A stretch of 64,000 nucleotides of DNA from Dehalococcoidia bacterium (GCA_040902535.1 JBBDXD010000009.1:104292-168291), one strand, 5' to 3'. Positions 16,794-25,446 are shown, counted from the first letter of the stretch. The notes: generated from the sequence alone by a model not told the origin. Made by a program: numbers and translations.

Positions 16794-17800
16794 CTCGCGA
16801 ATCGCATCCCCGGATCGGGGTCGAGATCGAGTCCCGCCCGCAGCGCCTCACCGCGGAAGTGCGCGCATGCCGCGATCATAGCCCCGTTGTCCGTGCAAAG
16901 TACGGGCGGCGGCGCGAAGACCGGCACCGGCGACCGCGCGATGAGTGCATCGCGCAGCGGGCCGTTCGCGGCGACGCCGCCTGACAACAGCAGGCTTCGC
17001 GCGCCTTCGCGTGTCGCCGCTTGTGCCGCTTTCTTCGACAGCACGTCAACCACCGACTCCTGAAACGCCGACGCGATCTCTGGTACCGATGGCGGTTCAC
17101 CGCGTTCGCCCCGGACAACATGAAGCACCGCGGTCTTGAGGCCGCTGAAGCTGAAGTCGTCGCTGCCCTTCAGCCACGCGCGCGGAAAGCGCAACGTGCT
17201 CGTCCGCTCCGATGCGCGTGCCGTCCGTTCGATCGCCGGGCCGCCTGGAAAACCGAGCCCGAGCAGGCGCCCCACCTTGTCGAACGCCTCGCCGGCAGCA
17301 TCATCGCGCGTGCGCCCGAGACGCAGGTAGTCGCCGTGGCCGCGCATCAGCACAAGATCGGTGTGACCGCCCGACACGATCAGCCCGACCGCCGGAAGCG
17401 TTGGTTCCGCGTACTCGCGCCCGTCGACCTCGATCCAGTTCGCGTACAGGTGCGCCTCGAGATGATTGACGGCAAGCAGTGGCAAGTCGTGCGCCCACGC
17501 GAGCGCCTTTGCGGTGTTGACGCCGACGAGCAGCGCGCCCGAAAGGCCGGGCCCGGCCGTCACAGCGACGGCCGAAAGGTCGCGCCACCCGGCGCCTGCC
17601 TCCGCAAGTGCAGCGTCGACCACCTGCAAGATCACTTCCAGGTGGTGGCGCGATGCGACTTCTGGCACGACGCCGCCGTACTCCGCGTGCAGGTGGAACT
17701 GGGATGCGATGACGTTGGACCGCAGGTGACGGCCATCCTCCACAACGGCCGCCGCCGTCTCGTCACAAGAAGTTTCGATGCCGAGGATGAGCTGCCCCAT
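16790..17800 (-). CDS. tsaD: tRNA N6-threonylcarbamoyladenosine transferase
   Basis: 336 residues. TsaD transfers threonylcarbamoyl to A37 of ANN-decoding tRNAs together with TsaB and TsaE. LGIETSCDETAAAVVEDG opens the ASKHA ATPase fold. NHLEAHLYANW holds two metal-binding His. VSGGHTDLVLM and SGGVAANGPLRDAL are conserved. An in-frame ATG at 17809 would add three residues; I chose 17800 because the protein then starts MGQLILGIETS like its relatives. It is divergent from the MFS gene. Confidence 0.95.
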   Translation of the reverse strand: MGQLILGIETSCDETAAAVVEDGRHLRSNVIASQFHLHAEYGGVVPEVASRHHLEVILQVVDAALAEAGAGWRDLSAVAVTAGPGLSGALLVGVNTAKALAWAHDLPLLAVNHLEAHLYANWIEVDGREYAEPTLPAVGLIVSGGHTDLVLMRGHGDYLRLGRTRDDAAGEAFDKVGRLLGLGFPGGPAIERTARASERTSTLRFPRAWLKGSDDFSFSGLKTAVLHVVRGERGEPPSVPEIASAFQESVVDVLSKKAAQAATREGARSLLLSGGVAANGPLRDALIARSPVPVFAPPPVLCTDNGAMIAACAHFRGEALRAGLDLDPDPGMRFAS

Positions 17801-17868
17801 GGGCGACATTGAAGCACGCGACGGCGCGGCGCGCCCACATCGCGGCTACAATGCCGCGCGATGATCAT

Positions 17869-19236
17869 GTGCGGTCGTTGGACCTCGGCCCGAACTTCGT
17901 CGCCCCGCAGGTGCGCCGCGGTGTCGAGCCGCGCATTCAACCTGTGAGCAGGTTCGACGGCCTCTGGCGAAATCCCGACTTCGTGCGGCTCTGGGCTGCG
18001 CAGACGGTCTCCGTCTTCGGCTCCCTCATCACACGCACGGCGATCCCGTTCACGGCGATCTTGCTGCTCGATGCTTCCGCCCTTGAAGTTGCGTTCCTGA
18101 CGATGTGCAGCGTGTTGCCCGGCGTCCTCGTCGGGCTGCACGCGGGTGTCTGGGTCGATCGCCTGCCCCGCCGCCCCGTCATGATCGCCGCCGATATCGG
18201 CCGCTTCGCGCTTCTGCTTACGGTGCCCGTCGCGCACTGGCTCGATGAGCTGCACATGGAGCACCTCTACGCCGTCGCGCTCTCGACTGGCGTGCTGACC
18301 ATGTTCTTCGACGTCGCGTATCGCACGTACCTGCCGTCGATCGTCCCGCGCCAGGAATTGATGGACGGCAACGCGAAGCTCACCGCTTCGGAGAGCGTGG
18401 CGGAGTTCAGTGCGTTCAGCGTCGCGGGCTGGTTGGTGCAGATCTTCAGCGGCCCCGCGGCGCTGCTCGTCGACGCGGTGACGTTCGTGCTGTCGGCCCT
18501 ATCGCTGAACGCGATCCAGCGCGATGAACCGCATCGCGCCGCGCCGGAGGTGCAGCCGTCGGTGCGGGAAGAAGCGCTCGAGGGGCTGCGCACGGTGTGG
18601 CGCGATCGCATCCTGCGCGGGCTTACCGGCGCGACGGTCTGCTGGTCGCTCGGCCTGGGCATGTTCGGCGCCGTGTACATGCTTTTCGTCACGCGCGGAC
18701 TCGGCTTTAACCCCGGCGTGCTGGGCGTGATCTTCGGCATCGGCGGGATCAGCGCGTTGGCCGGCGCGTTGCTCGCGGAACGAAGCGCGCGACGGTGGGG
18801 CGTCGGACCATCGATGGTCGCGGGGCTCGCCGGCATGGGCGTATCGATGCTGTTCATTCCCATGGCACATGGCGCCGGGCTCGCCGCCGCATCGCTGCTC
18901 ATTGCGCAGCAGGTGTTCGGCGATGGCATGTTCACCGTCTACCAGGTCAGCGACACGACGACGCGGCAATCGATCACGCCGGAGCACATGCTCGGCCGCG
19001 TCAACGCGTTCATGCGCATGCTCGAGCTGGGGCTCACGCTCACCGGGCTGCTGCTCGGCGGGCTCATCGGCGAGTGGCTCGGGTTGCGTACGGCGCTGAC
19101 CATCGGCGCCGTGCTGACGATCGGTGCGGGCGCGGCGCTGCTCCTGTCGCCGGCACGCGGCGTGATGCGGTTACCGGCGCCGACGTGGCCGCTGGACGCA
19201 GCAGAGCCGGACGTCGCGCTGCCGCACGTGACGTGA
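17869..19236 (+). CDS. MFS transporter of the MFS_3 / macrolide-exporter type
   Basis: About 455 residues with twelve predicted membrane segments. LWRNPDFVRLWAAQTVSVFG begins the first helix, and ASESVAEFSAFSVAGWLVQ is the segment typical of EntS/MefA-like exporters. Substrate is unknown. The start is uncertain: GTG at 17869 fits a transcript from TACAAT at 17847-17852, while an in-frame ATG at 17851 overlaps that hexamer. Two paralogues occur in tandem at 52-54.7 kb. Confidence 0.85.
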   Translation: MRSLDLGPNFVAPQVRRGVEPRIQPVSRFDGLWRNPDFVRLWAAQTVSVFGSLITRTAIPFTAILLLDASALEVAFLTMCSVLPGVLVGLHAGVWVDRLPRRPVMIAADIGRFALLLTVPVAHWLDELHMEHLYAVALSTGVLTMFFDVAYRTYLPSIVPRQELMDGNAKLTASESVAEFSAFSVAGWLVQIFSGPAALLVDAVTFVLSALSLNAIQRDEPHRAAPEVQPSVREEALEGLRTVWRDRILRGLTGATVCWSLGLGMFGAVYMLFVTRGLGFNPGVLGVIFGIGGISALAGALLAERSARRWGVGPSMVAGLAGMGVSMLFIPMAHGAGLAAASLLIAQQVFGDGMFTVYQVSDTTTRQSITPEHMLGRVNAFMRMLELGLTLTGLLLGGLIGEWLGLRTALTIGAVLTIGAGAALLLSPARGVMRLPAPTWPLDAAEPDVALPHVT

Positions 19237-19246
19237 ACCCTAAGGT

Positions 19247-19435
19247 TCACCGCCCGTCTTCAAGCTCTTCCTTGCCGAACTCCTGGAGATGGCACTTGAG
19301 TGCCGACTTCGTGTACGCGAGGGCTTCGTCAAACGTATCACCCTGCCCGATGACGACGCCGTTCACGCCCAACGGGTATCCCACGTGACCGTCAGGGTGC
19401 TTTTCGATGACGATCTTGATCTGGTGAGGCTCCAT
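19247..19435 (-). CDS. orphan HicB-like small protein
   Basis: 62 residues. IKIVIEKHPDGHVGYPLG followed by VVIGQGDTFDEALAY is the HicB-type partial RNase H fold found in type II antitoxins. No HicA-type toxin frame lies beside it, and the DNA-binding tail of full HicB is absent. It follows dapA by 38 bases on the same strand, so it may be expressed with asd-dapA. A regulatory or binding role is inference. Confidence 0.75.
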   Translation of the reverse strand: MEPHQIKIVIEKHPDGHVGYPLGVNGVVIGQGDTFDEALAYTKSALKCHLQEFGKEELEDGR

Positions 19436-19473
19436 TGGGACTCCGATCCCAAACGCGAGAGATTACACGAAGT

Positions 19474-20370
19474 CTAAACAGGCAGCGGCAGGTCGATCGT
19501 GTGGCGGCGCAACTCCGCTTCGATGCGGGCGGCGGAAGCTTCGTCTGGCTCGCACATTGGTAGCCGGTAGCCACCGACGCTGAAGCCAATGCTGTTGAGC
19601 GCGTGCTTCAGCGGGATCGGGTTCGTCTGGCAGAAGAGCGCATCGAGCAACGGCAGCAACCGCCGGTGGATCGTCGCGGCTTCGTCGGTACGGCCATCGA
19701 CGAGATGGCGCACCATCGTTGCAAGCTGCCGGCCCACCAGGTGCGACGCGACGCTGATCACGCCGTAGCCGCCGAGCGTCATGATGCCGAACGTGTCTTC
19801 GTCGTTGCCGGACCAGATGCGGAAGCCCGGCGCCGCGTCTTCGACGATGCGCGCGATCTGCGCCATGTCGCCGCTGGACTCCTTGACGCCGGCGATGTTG
19901 GCGATGCGAGAGACGCGGGCCTGCGTGTCTGCGGTCATGTTCACGCTCGTGCGTCCGGGGATGTTGTAGAAGATGCACGGCAGCTCGACCGCTTCGGCGA
20001 TGGCTGCGAAGTGGCGGTACATCCCCTCCTGCGAGGGCTTGTTGTAGTACGGCACGGTGAGCAGCAGCGCATCGACGCCGGTGCGCTGCGCCTCAAGGCT
20101 CAGGTCGATGCTGTCCTCGGTGCAGTTGTCGCCTGAGCCGGCGATCACCGCGGCGCGGTCGCCCAGCGCCTCCTTCACCTCGGTGAAGAGGCGAAGCTTC
20201 TCTGGCGGCTTGAGCGTGGGCGCCTCCCCCGTCGTGCCGCAGACCACGATCGACTCGCTGCCTGAATCGATGAGCGCGACGGCAAGCCGCCGCGCCTGCG
20301 CGTAGTCGACAGCGCCGTCCGCGGTGAACGGCGTCACCATGGCGGTGATGAGACGACCGGGTTCGATCAT
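19474..20370 (-). CDS. dapA: 4-hydroxy-tetrahydrodipicolinate synthase
   Basis: 298 residues. It condenses pyruvate and aspartate semialdehyde in lysine/diaminopimelate synthesis. CGTTGEAPTLKPPEK carries the conserved Thr pair, VPYYNKPSQEGMYRHF the active-site Tyr region, and GVKESSGD the Schiff-base Lys. The ATG at 20370 follows a GGAG ribosome site; an upstream in-frame start at 20394 would add eight residues and is less likely. It sits downstream of asd, which supplies its substrate. Confidence 0.96.
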   Translation of the reverse strand: MIEPGRLITAMVTPFTADGAVDYAQARRLAVALIDSGSESIVVCGTTGEAPTLKPPEKLRLFTEVKEALGDRAAVIAGSGDNCTEDSIDLSLEAQRTGVDALLLTVPYYNKPSQEGMYRHFAAIAEAVELPCIFYNIPGRTSVNMTADTQARVSRIANIAGVKESSGDMAQIARIVEDAAPGFRIWSGNDEDTFGIMTLGGYGVISVASHLVGRQLATMVRHLVDGRTDEAATIHRRLLPLLDALFCQTNPIPLKHALNSIGFSVGGYRLPMCEPDEASAARIEAELRRHTIDLPLPV

Positions 20371-20431
20371 GATTGTCTCCTCTCGCATCGACATCCCGGT
20401 CGACGCGAAAGACCTGCGGGCGAGCGCGGCG

Positions 20432-21448
20432 TTACACCAGCCCGCGCTCGATCATCGTTTCGGCGATCTGGATCGCGTTGAGAGCGGCGCCCTTCCGCAG
20501 GTTGTCCGTCGAAATCCACATCGCGATGCCGTTCGGGTTCGATGCGTCCTGCCGAATACGGCCCACGTACACGGCGTCCTTGCCCGCCGCATCGATCGGC
20601 GTCGGATAGACGGCGTTCGATGGATCGTCCTGGACGACCACGCCCGGCGCATCGCGCAGCAGGTCCCGCACTTCCTGCGGGGATATCGGCCGGTCGAACT
20701 CCACATGCGCAGCGACGGAATGACTGATGAAGACCGGCACGCGCACGCAGGTCGCGGACAGCGCAAGATCAGGCTCGTGCATGATCTTCCGGGTCTCCGC
20801 CATCATCTTCCATTCTTCTTTCGTGTAGCCGCTGTCCATGAAGTTGTCGATGTGCGGCAGCACGTTGAATGCTATCTGGTGCGGATACACGTCGTGGCGC
20901 ATCTCGCCGCCCGACGCCCAGGCGCGTGACTGCTGGTCCAACTCGCCGACCGCCGACGTGCCGGTGCCCGCTACGGACTGGTAGGTGTCGGCGATGACGC
21001 GCTTCACGCGGTTGACCTTGTGCAGCGGCCAGAGGCACATCACGAGCGGCGTCGTCGAGCAGTTGGGGATCGCGAGGATCCCGTGATGGTCCATGACGTC
21101 GTCGGCGTTGACTTCGGGCACGACGAGCGGCACTCCGGGGTCCTGCCGCCAGACGCTCGAATCGTCGATCGCGATGGCGCCGGCGTCGCGGGCCGCCGGA
21201 CAGTACTCCTTCGAGGCGGCGCTGGAGGCCGATACGAAGACGAAGTCGGCGCCCTTGAACGAATCGGCGTTGGTCGCCTCGACGACGATCTCACCTTCGC
21301 CAAACGGGATGCGCTTACCCGCCGAGCGCTCGGTCGCGAGGAGCTTGAGCGACTTCAGGGGGAAGGCGCGCTCCGCTGCGATCTTGAGGAACTCCGCCCC
21401 GACGATGCCCGTGGCACCGACGACGGCGACGTTGTAGCGCTTCGACAT
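20432..21448 (-). CDS. asd: aspartate-semialdehyde dehydrogenase
   Basis: 338 residues. It makes L-aspartate semialdehyde for lysine, threonine and methionine. VAVVGATGIVGAEFLKI binds NADP; IPNCSTTPLVM holds the catalytic Cys; QSVAGTGTSAV and the later HSVAAHVEF are conserved. Its ATG at 21448 has a purine-rich GGAGAG about 12 bases upstream. The asd-dapA order reflects consecutive pathway steps. Upstream lies an AT-rich heptad-repeat region. Confidence 0.96.
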   Translation of the reverse strand: MSKRYNVAVVGATGIVGAEFLKIAAERAFPLKSLKLLATERSAGKRIPFGEGEIVVEATNADSFKGADFVFVSASSAASKEYCPAARDAGAIAIDDSSVWRQDPGVPLVVPEVNADDVMDHHGILAIPNCSTTPLVMCLWPLHKVNRVKRVIADTYQSVAGTGTSAVGELDQQSRAWASGGEMRHDVYPHQIAFNVLPHIDNFMDSGYTKEEWKMMAETRKIMHEPDLALSATCVRVPVFISHSVAAHVEFDRPISPQEVRDLLRDAPGVVVQDDPSNAVYPTPIDAAGKDAVYVGRIRQDASNPNGIAMWISTDNLRKGAALNAIQIAETMIERGLV

Positions 21449-21774
21449 GGCTTCGATGCTCTCCGCTTCGGGGTGTTATGTGATGCGTCAGAGTACCCGC
21501 TCGGCTTGGCCGGAACCAAACACCGTCGGCCGCGTGTCCGATCCACTTGATTGTTTTCGTTTTGGATTTTTCACTTTGCGGCTATCTGGATTCGATCTAA
21601 GCCAATCTTGATTGTGTCGTTTTGATTGTGGCCTCCAAATGTTGATCTCGGCGCGGCGGCGAGGCGTCCGACGGATGGGGCGCGGGTACGGTCATGCCCC
21701 ATCATATGCCCGCGATCCGCGGCCAACGGCCCTGGGCATGTCACCCGTGCGGATCCCGCACACGGCGCGCGATG
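21449..21774. other. intergenic region between asd and the VIT1-like gene
   Basis: A 326-base gap between two minus-strand genes. Its middle (about 21545-21630) is markedly AT-rich against a GC-rich background and contains period-7 T-rich units, described separately. No gene or RNA is recognised. Confidence 0.5.
21547..21628. repeat. AT-rich heptad-repeat blocks
   Basis: Two blocks of seven-base units. The first, 21547-21581, has five units such as TTTTCGT and TTTTCAC. The second, 21608-21628, is TTGATTG, an intervening unit, and TTGATTG again. Read on the minus strand the first block contains AAAATCC-like heptads. Composition differs sharply from surrounding genes. It belongs with the other seven-base arrays of this window, though units here are less regular. 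Confidence 0.5.
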
Positions 21775-22938
21775 TCAGCCGGTGCTGCCGACCCCAATCA
21801 TGCGGCCGATCGTATACGTCACTGCCGCCGCGATGGCGCCGATCGCGAGCTGGCGAAGGCCGCTGTAGATCGCGCTGCGGCCCGTGAAGAGCGACACGCC
21901 GGCGCCGATCGCGAACAGGGCGATGCCGCTGAACGCCACCGCCAGCCCGAAGTTCAACCAGCCGGAACCGAAGAGGAACGGCACCACGGGGATGATCGCG
22001 CCCGAGGCGAACGCCGTGAACGAGCTGAAGGCGACGCGGTACGGCGAGCCAAGCTCGTCGGGGTTGAGGCCGAGTTCCTCGCGGGCAAGCGTCTCCAGCG
22101 CGACGCCGCGGTCGGAGATGATGCGCGTCGCGAGCGCTTCGGCTTCCGGTTGGGCGATTCCCTTCGCGCGGTAGATCAGCGCCAGTTCGCGACGCTCCGA
22201 CTCCGGGTCGGACTCCAGTTCTTCGCGCTCAAGCTCGATCTGGCGTTCAAACAGCTCGCGCTGCGACGTCACCGAGACGAACTCGCCGGCCCCCATCGAA
22301 AACGCGCCTGCGAGCAGGCCGGCGACGCCCGCGAGGATGATGAAGCGCCCGTCCGGGTCGGCGCCGGCGACGCCTATGACGAGGCTGAGGTTCGAGACAA
22401 GCCCGTCGTTGACGCCGAAGATCGCCGCCCGCAGCGTGCCGCCGGAGTCGACGCGGTGCCAGCGCTCACCTGCCGCGATGCTCGACACATCGTCGGTAGC
22501 GGCGAGCGGCGCGTTGGCGGAAGACAGCGCGGAGAGCGTGCGTGCATGGGCGCGTTCGGCCCGCGCGAGCGGCGGCCCGGCTTCGGCCTGCGCCATGTAG
22601 TTGTCGTAGCCGCTCGACTCCATCGCCGACACCATCGGCAGGACGGCGCGCGGGCCGAGCCGGTCGGCGAGAAAGCCAAGGATGCGGACGCGCATGCTCG
22701 GGCGCAGGTCGTCGCCGGGGTCGAAGCCGGCGTCGCGGAGCCTCTGGCGCCAGTGCTCGACGTGCGTCTTCTCGGTCTCCGCCAGATCGAGGAAGATCTG
22801 CGCCCGCTCGGGGTCCTTCTCGGCGCGCGCGAGCCGCCGATACAGCTCGACGCCGTCGATCTCGCCCTGGAAGTTGTCGCGGAAGCGCTTGATGTCAGCG
22901 GCGGTGGGGGCGGGCGGCCCCGGTTCGGTGGTGGTCAT
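21775..22938 (-). CDS. ferritin-like domain fused to VIT1/CCC1 transporter
   Basis: 387 residues. The N-terminal part (about 1-140) is a four-helix ferritin/rubrerythrin-like domain with iron-ligand type Glu and His residues (EIDGVELYRRLA, ETEKTHVEHW). The C-terminal part (about 165-387) is the VIT1/CCC1 membrane transporter, starting RAAIFGVNDGLVSNLSLVIG and including GAFSMGAGEFVSV. The same fusion is known in MbfA-type iron exporters and manganese/iron vacuolar-type transporters. Likely role: Fe/Mn detoxification. TATGAT ends six bases before the ATG (leaderless). Confidence 0.88.
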   Translation of the reverse strand: MTTTEPGPPAPTAADIKRFRDNFQGEIDGVELYRRLARAEKDPERAQIFLDLAETEKTHVEHWRQRLRDAGFDPGDDLRPSMRVRILGFLADRLGPRAVLPMVSAMESSGYDNYMAQAEAGPPLARAERAHARTLSALSSANAPLAATDDVSSIAAGERWHRVDSGGTLRAAIFGVNDGLVSNLSLVIGVAGADPDGRFIILAGVAGLLAGAFSMGAGEFVSVTSQRELFERQIELEREELESDPESERRELALIYRAKGIAQPEAEALATRIISDRGVALETLAREELGLNPDELGSPYRVAFSSFTAFASGAIIPVVPFLFGSGWLNFGLAVAFSGIALFAIGAGVSLFTGRSAIYSGLRQLAIGAIAAAVTYTIGRMIGVGSTG

Positions 22939-22944
22939 ACGGGC

Positions 22945-22950
22945 ATCATA
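22945..22950 (-). promoter_or_regulatory. leaderless -10 element of the VIT1-like gene
   Basis: TATGAT on the minus strand, six bases before the ATG at 22938. A weak TTGGAC lies 19 bases further upstream (22970-22975). Confidence 0.5.
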
Positions 22951-23018
22951 GGCGGGTCATGCTCCCACCGTCCAAGGCGTTCGGCCCGGAAATAGGCAGG
23001 TGGACTGTCGGCCGATGG

Positions 23019-23036
23019 TGATGTAAGCTTACATCA
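23019..23036. promoter_or_regulatory. palindromic operator of the VapBC-type pair
   Basis: TGATGTAAGCTTACATCA is a perfect 18-base palindrome whose last base is the A of the vapB ATG. Ribbon-helix-helix antitoxins bind such sites as dimers to repress their own operon, so this is a likely autoregulatory operator. Binding here would block initiation or early elongation. Confidence 0.7.
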
Positions 23037-23287
23037 TGAGTCACAGGACGCAGATTACGCTCACCGACGATCAATACGCCCGACTCGTCCGTGAGTCGAA
23101 GCGGACAGGACTTGGTCTCGCCGAGTTGATCAGGCGAGCGCTGGACCGTAGTCACGGCGCAACACCGCGCGAGGATGCATTGCGCGCACTCGATGAGAGC
23201 GCCGGTGCATGGACTGATCGCCCGTTTGATGGAGCGAGCTATGTCGATGACCTGCGGCGCGGCATGGCAAGACGACTCGCTCGTTGA
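23036..23287 (+). CDS. vapB: ribbon-helix-helix antitoxin (VapB-type)
   Basis: 83 residues. RTQITLTDDQYARLVRESKR and the following helix to about residue 45 form a ribbon-helix-helix DNA-binding domain. The C-terminal half, ending DDLRRGMARRLAR, would wrap the toxin. The ATG overlaps the end of an 18-base palindrome. The stop overlaps the TTG start of the PIN-domain toxin, giving translational coupling typical of type II toxin-antitoxin operons. Confidence 0.85.
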   Translation: MSHRTQITLTDDQYARLVRESKRTGLGLAELIRRALDRSHGATPREDALRALDESAGAWTDRPFDGASYVDDLRRGMARRLAR

Positions 23288-23667
23288 CTGCTATCGTCGT
23301 CGATACGTCCGTCCTTATCGACTGCTTGCGTGACGATAGGAAGGCGATAGAGGCGCTTCGTACCGCCATTGAAGCTGGCGATTCTCTAGTGGCATCGGTC
23401 CTCACCAAAGTCGAAGTGCTCGCAGGAATGCGAGCAGGCGAGGAGCGACCGACACGCCGTTTGTTCGATGTTCTGCATTGGGTCGTCGTAGATGATGCGC
23501 TCGCTGAGCGTGCGGGGGCTCTCGCCAACCAGTACGCGAGGAGCCACCCTGGCGTCGACCCCGTCGATTACGTGATCGCCGCGACGGTGGAGCACCTTCA
23601 CGCAGGGTTCATGACGCGCAACGTGAAGCACTTCCCGATGTTCCCGGGGCTCAAAGTTCCGTACTGA
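23284..23667 (+). CDS. vapC: PIN-domain ribonuclease toxin (VapC-type)
   Basis: 127 residues. VVDTSVLIDCLRDD has the first catalytic Asp; VLTKVEVLAGM the conserved Glu; VDPVDYVIAATVEH the later acidic residues; the end FMTRNVKHFPMFPGL is the usual C-terminal motif. PIN toxins cleave tRNA or rRNA when free of antitoxin. TTG start at 23284 overlaps the vapB stop. All acidic residues appear present, so it is probably active. Confidence 0.88.
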   Translation: MTAIVVDTSVLIDCLRDDRKAIEALRTAIEAGDSLVASVLTKVEVLAGMRAGEERPTRRLFDVLHWVVVDDALAERAGALANQYARSHPGVDPVDYVIAATVEHLHAGFMTRNVKHFPMFPGLKVPY

Positions 23668-23850
23668 CTGCAGTCAAACGGCTTCGCGACAGGCCGGCCT
23701 GAGCCGCCTGAGGTGGTTGTGCCTTCGATGAAGAGCCTATTCACCGCGCTCTGAATCACGTCCTCGCACGCACCTCGATTGACCCGCACTTCGCGCCTCC
23801 ATACACTCGAAGCACGCCCTCACATCGTCCCTGACTTCCGAGAGGACCTC

Positions 23851-24657
23851 ATGCTGCAAGCTGTGCTCAATCTCAACCCCGACCGCATCGCGGTGACCGA
23901 ACTGTTCGGGGCGATCGGATCGCCGGCGCGGACGACGGAGTACATCCGCATGTTTCGCGCGATCGAAGAGAACGCGCGGATCCGCGCCGTGGTGATCGAC
24001 ATCGACTCGCCGGGCGGCAGCGCCGGGCCGTCGGAGTACCTGTACCGGGCCGTCGCGAAGATCGCGCGGAAGAAGCCGGTGATCGCCTTCGTGCGCGGCA
24101 CGGGCGCTTCCGGCGCCTACATGGTGGCGGCGGGCGCGACGAAGATCGTCGCGGTGCCGATGGCGCTCATCGGGTCGATCGGCGTGATCTCGATGCGGCC
24201 GATGCTGTACGAGATGCTCGACAAGATCGGCGTTCGGGTCGAGGTGACGAAGGCAGGGCGGCTGAAGGACATGTTCTCGGCGTTCCGCGAGCCGACGGAC
24301 GAGGAGCGCGGCAAGGAGCAGGCGCTGCTCGACGCGTTCTACAACCGCTTCGTCGAAATCGTGTCGGAGGCGCGGGCGATGCCGGCGGAGCGCGTGCGCG
24401 AGCTTGCGACGGGCGAGCTGTTTACGGCCGGCCAGGCGAAGGACAGCGGGCTCATCGACGAGCTGGGCGACCTGGATACGGCGATCGACCTCGCACAGCA
24501 GCTCGCGAAGCTCGCCGAGCGCAAGGTGACCTTCATGAAGCCGCACCGGGGGCTGCGGGACCGGCTGCTGAACAACGTCTCGACGGGGCTGGTGGACGGG
24601 GTGGCGTGGGCGCTGGAGTCTCGTCTTATGTCACGCTGGATTGATTATCGGGGATAG
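23851..24657 (+). CDS. sppA: short signal peptide peptidase SppA-like protease
   Basis: 268 residues. This is the 36-kDa-type serine protease of the SppA/S49 family. VVIDIDSPGGSAGPSEYLYR forms the oxyanion loop. FVRGTGASGAYMVAAGATKI carries the nucleophile Ser, and a Lys about 50 residues later (VTKAGRLKD) completes the dyad. There is no N-terminal membrane helix in this frame, unlike many relatives. The ATG at 23851 follows GAGAGG; longer in-frame starts are less protein-like. The operon seems to hold this gene alone. Confidence 0.85.
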   Translation: MLQAVLNLNPDRIAVTELFGAIGSPARTTEYIRMFRAIEENARIRAVVIDIDSPGGSAGPSEYLYRAVAKIARKKPVIAFVRGTGASGAYMVAAGATKIVAVPMALIGSIGVISMRPMLYEMLDKIGVRVEVTKAGRLKDMFSAFREPTDEERGKEQALLDAFYNRFVEIVSEARAMPAERVRELATGELFTAGQAKDSGLIDELGDLDTAIDLAQQLAKLAERKVTFMKPHRGLRDRLLNNVSTGLVDGVAWALESRLMSRWIDYRG

Positions 24658-24676
24658 GGTCAGCTCCGCCTGCAGG

Positions 24677-25123
24677 CTACCGCGGGTCCAGTGTGAGCTC
24701 GGTGGGCTGCACGAAGGTGAGCCTGAAATGCTCCAGGATGTCGCGCCCCAAGAGTGACTCATGCTCGGTCCCGCTCTCGGAGTCGGCTATCCAAATGACG
24801 ATCTCTCGCGCCCACGTCTCGTCATCATCGTGCGACAGAAAGAGCACGGCAGGCACCGCAAAGTACGAGTGTCCGGCCCCGGCGCCGCCCAGGCGTTCGG
24901 CATGGAAGCTGCGGACCGTACGCCACTGCGACTCACTCACGGCCAGCCTGAGCGAATCCTGAGGGTGGAGCACAGAGACATCGGCGCCAGTATCAACCAG
25001 GAACTGGAGCCTCGCGTAGCTGTCAATTGAGGGCACGTAGAGAAACGCGTCGAGGAGCGGCACCTGTGTCGGAGCGGGATCGTTCTTTCCAAGGTGTGTG
25101 GAACTGAAGAATCCTCTGATCAC
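24677..25123 (-). CDS. retropepsin-like aspartic protease-fold protein
   Basis: 148 residues. FLVDTGADVSVLHPQD (about residues 41-56) is the single-lobe DTGA motif, and ESLLGRDILEHFRLTF near the end is the matching hydrophobic-Gly flap/psi motif of retropepsins. As in retroviral proteases, a dimer would form the active site. Start is GTG at 25123, which overlaps by one base the TAG of the upstream 93-residue gene. No reverse transcriptase or other retroelement part is near, so this is a stand-alone cellular protein. Confidence 0.75.
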   Translation of the reverse strand: MIRGFFSSTHLGKNDPAPTQVPLLDAFLYVPSIDSYARLQFLVDTGADVSVLHPQDSLRLAVSESQWRTVRSFHAERLGGAGAGHSYFAVPAVLFLSHDDDETWAREIVIWIADSESGTEHESLLGRDILEHFRLTFVQPTELTLDPR

Positions 25124-25404
25124 TAGAGGAGGACTATCGCGCGTCTCCTAGTGAGATGATCGATAGCGATCACATCCAGAGGCCAGCCGGATTGCTTCGC
25201 CGCCGCGAGGACGTCCTTCATCGAATCTTCGAAAAGAAACTGGCCCTTGTATGATGCGACCCACTGCCCTTCATGTTGCTCAATCAGGCGCGAGCGTTCG
25301 CGCGCTAGGTGGTCGGAGTAGGCGCGCCCCTCGGCTATGAGGTTTCGCACGCGCCGTTCATCGAAGCCCTTCGGCAGCCTCTCCGGGTGGAACTGTGCGG
25401 CCAA
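25123..25404 (-). CDS. small DUF5678-like protein
   Basis: 93 residues. The middle, HEGQWVASYKGQFLFEDSMK, resembles the short DUF5678 pattern (Gly-x-Trp-Val-Ala followed by a small helix). The rest is basic helical. The TTG start at 25404 follows GGAAGG by 8 bases. TATAAT at 25441-25446 on the minus strand can serve as its -10. Stop and the retropepsin start share a base, so the two make a coupled pair. Pairing with a protease-fold gene is notable, but the function is unknown. Confidence 0.7.
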   Translation of the reverse strand: MAAQFHPERLPKGFDERRVRNLIAEGRAYSDHLARERSRLIEQHEGQWVASYKGQFLFEDSMKDVLAAAKQSGWPLDVIAIDHLTRRRAIVLL

Positions 25405-25440
25405 CGGTTCACCTTCCTACGTCTAGCGGTCAGGCTAGCT

Positions 25441-25446
25441 ATTATA
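25441..25446 (-). promoter_or_regulatory. -10 element for the DUF5678-like/retropepsin pair
   Basis: Perfect TATAAT on the minus strand, about 37 bases before the TTG start at 25404. No matching -35 is seen. Confidence 0.45.

Noticed and set aside
24677..25123. Retrotransposon remnant based on the retropepsin motif
   Set aside because: No reverse transcriptase, integrase or long terminal repeats; the gene is intact and co-translated with a bacterial small protein.
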